Shown here: positions 63,041 to 64,000 of the stretch, piece by piece
Position numbering within the stretch: the first letter of the stretch is position 1
Layout: every line of letters starts with the position of its first letter
Origin: Bacillota bacterium
GTDB taxonomy: Bacteria; Bacillota; Negativicutes; Sporomusales; UBA7701
NCBI GenBank assembly: GCA_023415775.1
Contig: JAEZJM010000021.1
Coordinates: 186,001-250,000 of the forward strand
Direction of reading: 5' to 3'
DNA length: 64,000 nt
Notes under the pieces: model-generated
Database searches by the model: none
What the model was told of the DNA's origin: nothing
Seen by the model: only the letters and a program-made list of their open reading frames with translations
Position numbers and translations under genes: made by a program

Positions 63041-63430
63041 CGGCGAGATAAAGTAATTAACTATGATTTTACGACTAGCTAAATCTGCACATACCGGCAT
63101 GCCGCACTCTTGCAGCGATAATATCGTCGCGCCGGTAGGCATCTGAAGCAAGCCGGGCAAGGCTCGGCGCGCAAAACGTCATGACTAGGCAATCCATTGG
63201 GTGTCAATACTATCCATGCAATCAAAGATATACCAAAAAGAGGATCATACATGGGTGAGTACATCTACATAGCCGCAGCCCTCCTTGCCGGCTTCCACGC
63301 CCTCGCTTATCCTCCCTGTTTATCGGCTGCCTTGGCAGTAGGCGAAATTTCTTTGCCCGGACCGAGGTGAAGAAGGGTTTGCCCCCCGGATTATAGAAAA
63401 TAATACCAGTAAATCTAGGAGGTGTAGACG
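63041..63430. other. Gene-poor gap before the aminotransferase
   Basis: About 390 bp with no confident gene. A 39-codon plus-strand frame (63251-63370) starts MGEYIYIAAALLAGFHALAY after AGAGGAT and looks like the first membrane helix of a lost or very small protein, but then turns into non-helical sequence. The last ~25 bp hold the AGGAGGT ribosome site of the next gene. No convincing sigma-A promoter or riboswitch was found. Confidence 0.4.
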
Positions 63431-64000
63431 GTGGATAAAGAAAAAATTATCGCCGAAACCATCGGGAAATACGAACAATTCATCAACCCGGCCGTCGCGC
63501 GGCTGTTCCGCTTCATGGGGCTCGCCACCGTCGAGTGGCAGGCCGAAGGCGACATCATCCGCGACCTGGACGGCAAGGAATACATCGACTGTCTGGGCGG
63601 CTACGGCGTATTCAGCCTTGGTCACCGGCACCCCAGAGTCGTCGCCGCCGTTAAAGAACAGCTTGACATGATGCCCCTCTCCAGCAAAGTGCTGTTCGAC
63701 AAGCCGCTCGCCGACCTCAGCGCCGCCCTGGCGGCGATAACCCCCGGCGACCTAACCTACAGTTTCGTGGTCAACAGCGGCGCCGAGGCTGTCGAAGGCG
63801 CCCTCAAGCTCGCCCGCATCCATACCGGCCGGCCCAAGTTCGTCGCCACCGCCGGCGCCTTCCACGGCAAAACCATCGGCGCCCTTACCGCCACCGGCCG
63901 CGAACTATTCCGCTCGCCGTTCCAGCCGCTTATGAGCGGCTTCAGCCACGTTCCCTTCGGCGACATCGCAGCCCTGGACGCGGCCGTCGACGACGAAACC
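63431..64000 (+). CDS. Class III PLP aminotransferase, putrescine aminotransferase-like (partial)
   Basis: The first 190 codons, cut by the window end. GTG 63431 has AGGAGGT 6 nt upstream. The N terminus (YEQFINPAVARLFRFMGL) and LDGKEYIDCLGGYGVFSLGHRHPRVV match class III aminotransferases. SFVVNSGAEAVEGALKLARIHTGRPKFVATAGAFHGKTIGALTATG holds the PLP-phosphate and ring-stacking segments. The long start resembles putrescine aminotransferases (YgjG type) more than ornithine ones. The catalytic Lys lies beyond the window, so substrate is uncertain. Confidence 0.85.
   Translation, partial: MDKEKIIAETIGKYEQFINPAVARLFRFMGLATVEWQAEGDIIRDLDGKEYIDCLGGYGVFSLGHRHPRVVAAVKEQLDMMPLSSKVLFDKPLADLSAALAAITPGDLTYSFVVNSGAEAVEGALKLARIHTGRPKFVATAGAFHGKTIGALTATGRELFRSPFQPLMSGFSHVPFGDIAALDAAVDDET

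Noticed and set aside
63079..63264. 61-codon minus-strand frame after tRNA-Pro
   Set aside because: No ribosome site and an implausible Cys/Arg-rich composition.

Overview
The window is a GC-rich chromosomal segment from an endospore-forming bacterium. It carries recN-spoIVB-spo0A, the dacF-spoIIAA-spoIIAB-sigF block, a spoVA operon, dacB-spmA-spmB, spoIIM, spoIIP and spoIVA. That content is Firmicutes (Bacillota). The high GC, the IspH-S1 fusion and the lysine-riboswitch-lysA unit suggest the sporulating Negativicutes (Sporomusaceae-like). The family-level placement is inference; no 16S gene or outer-membrane locus is present. No prophage, insertion sequence or CRISPR array was seen.

Left third (1-20444), sporulation control and assembly: the end of recN, spoIVB, spo0A (sigma-H-type promoter plus 0A box), a P-loop ATPase, a small minus-strand ORF, an ADP-ribose pyrophosphatase, an EndoQ-type nuclease, spoIIM, a small YqzK-like membrane protein, then xerD-deoB-pdp behind an excellent sigma-H-like promoter with an exact 0A box. 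Next come a SpoVB-like flippase, dacF and spoIIAA-spoIIAB-sigF, a small membrane protein with a dodecin, and a spoVA operon (AC, AD, AEB, AEA, AF). Two unrecognised genes sit inside the spoVA operon: a hydrophobic protein and a Gln/Gly-rich protein.

Middle (20445-39948), housekeeping with further spore genes: a convergent lipoprotein, riboswitch-controlled lysA, a tRNA nucleotidyltransferase-family protein, a site-2 protease homologue, trpS, scpA-scpB, a DUF2953 protein with gerW/ytfJ, a small ferritin-like helical protein, dacB-spmA-spmB, an unusual FAD protein / PyrK-like iron-sulfur pair, rluB, a HI0933-type flavoprotein, then aroF-aroA-cmk-plsC.

Right third (39954-64000): a LytS/LytTR two-component system is followed by two nearly identical tandem cstA genes. 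Each has a similar promoter with candidate LytTR direct repeats 68 bp upstream of the -35 start. This looks like a BtsSR-BtsT style pyruvate or peptide sensing and uptake module placed between plsC and ispH. Then come the ispH-S1 fusion, fni, a DUF1614 protein with spoIIP, two tandem DUF3189-like genes, a DUF512 protein, cobO, der, plsY-gpsA, spoIVA, an ACT-domain regulator with hom and thrB, tRNA-Pro(GGG), and the start of a class III aminotransferase.

The most unusual feature is a family of four structured intergenic repeats of about 117-176 bp (28271, 56164, 57987, 59848). Each begins 3-11 nt after a stop codon in the same orientation. The outer stem arms differ between copies but remain complementary, which suggests selection for a folded RNA or DNA hairpin, or a mobile palindromic element.
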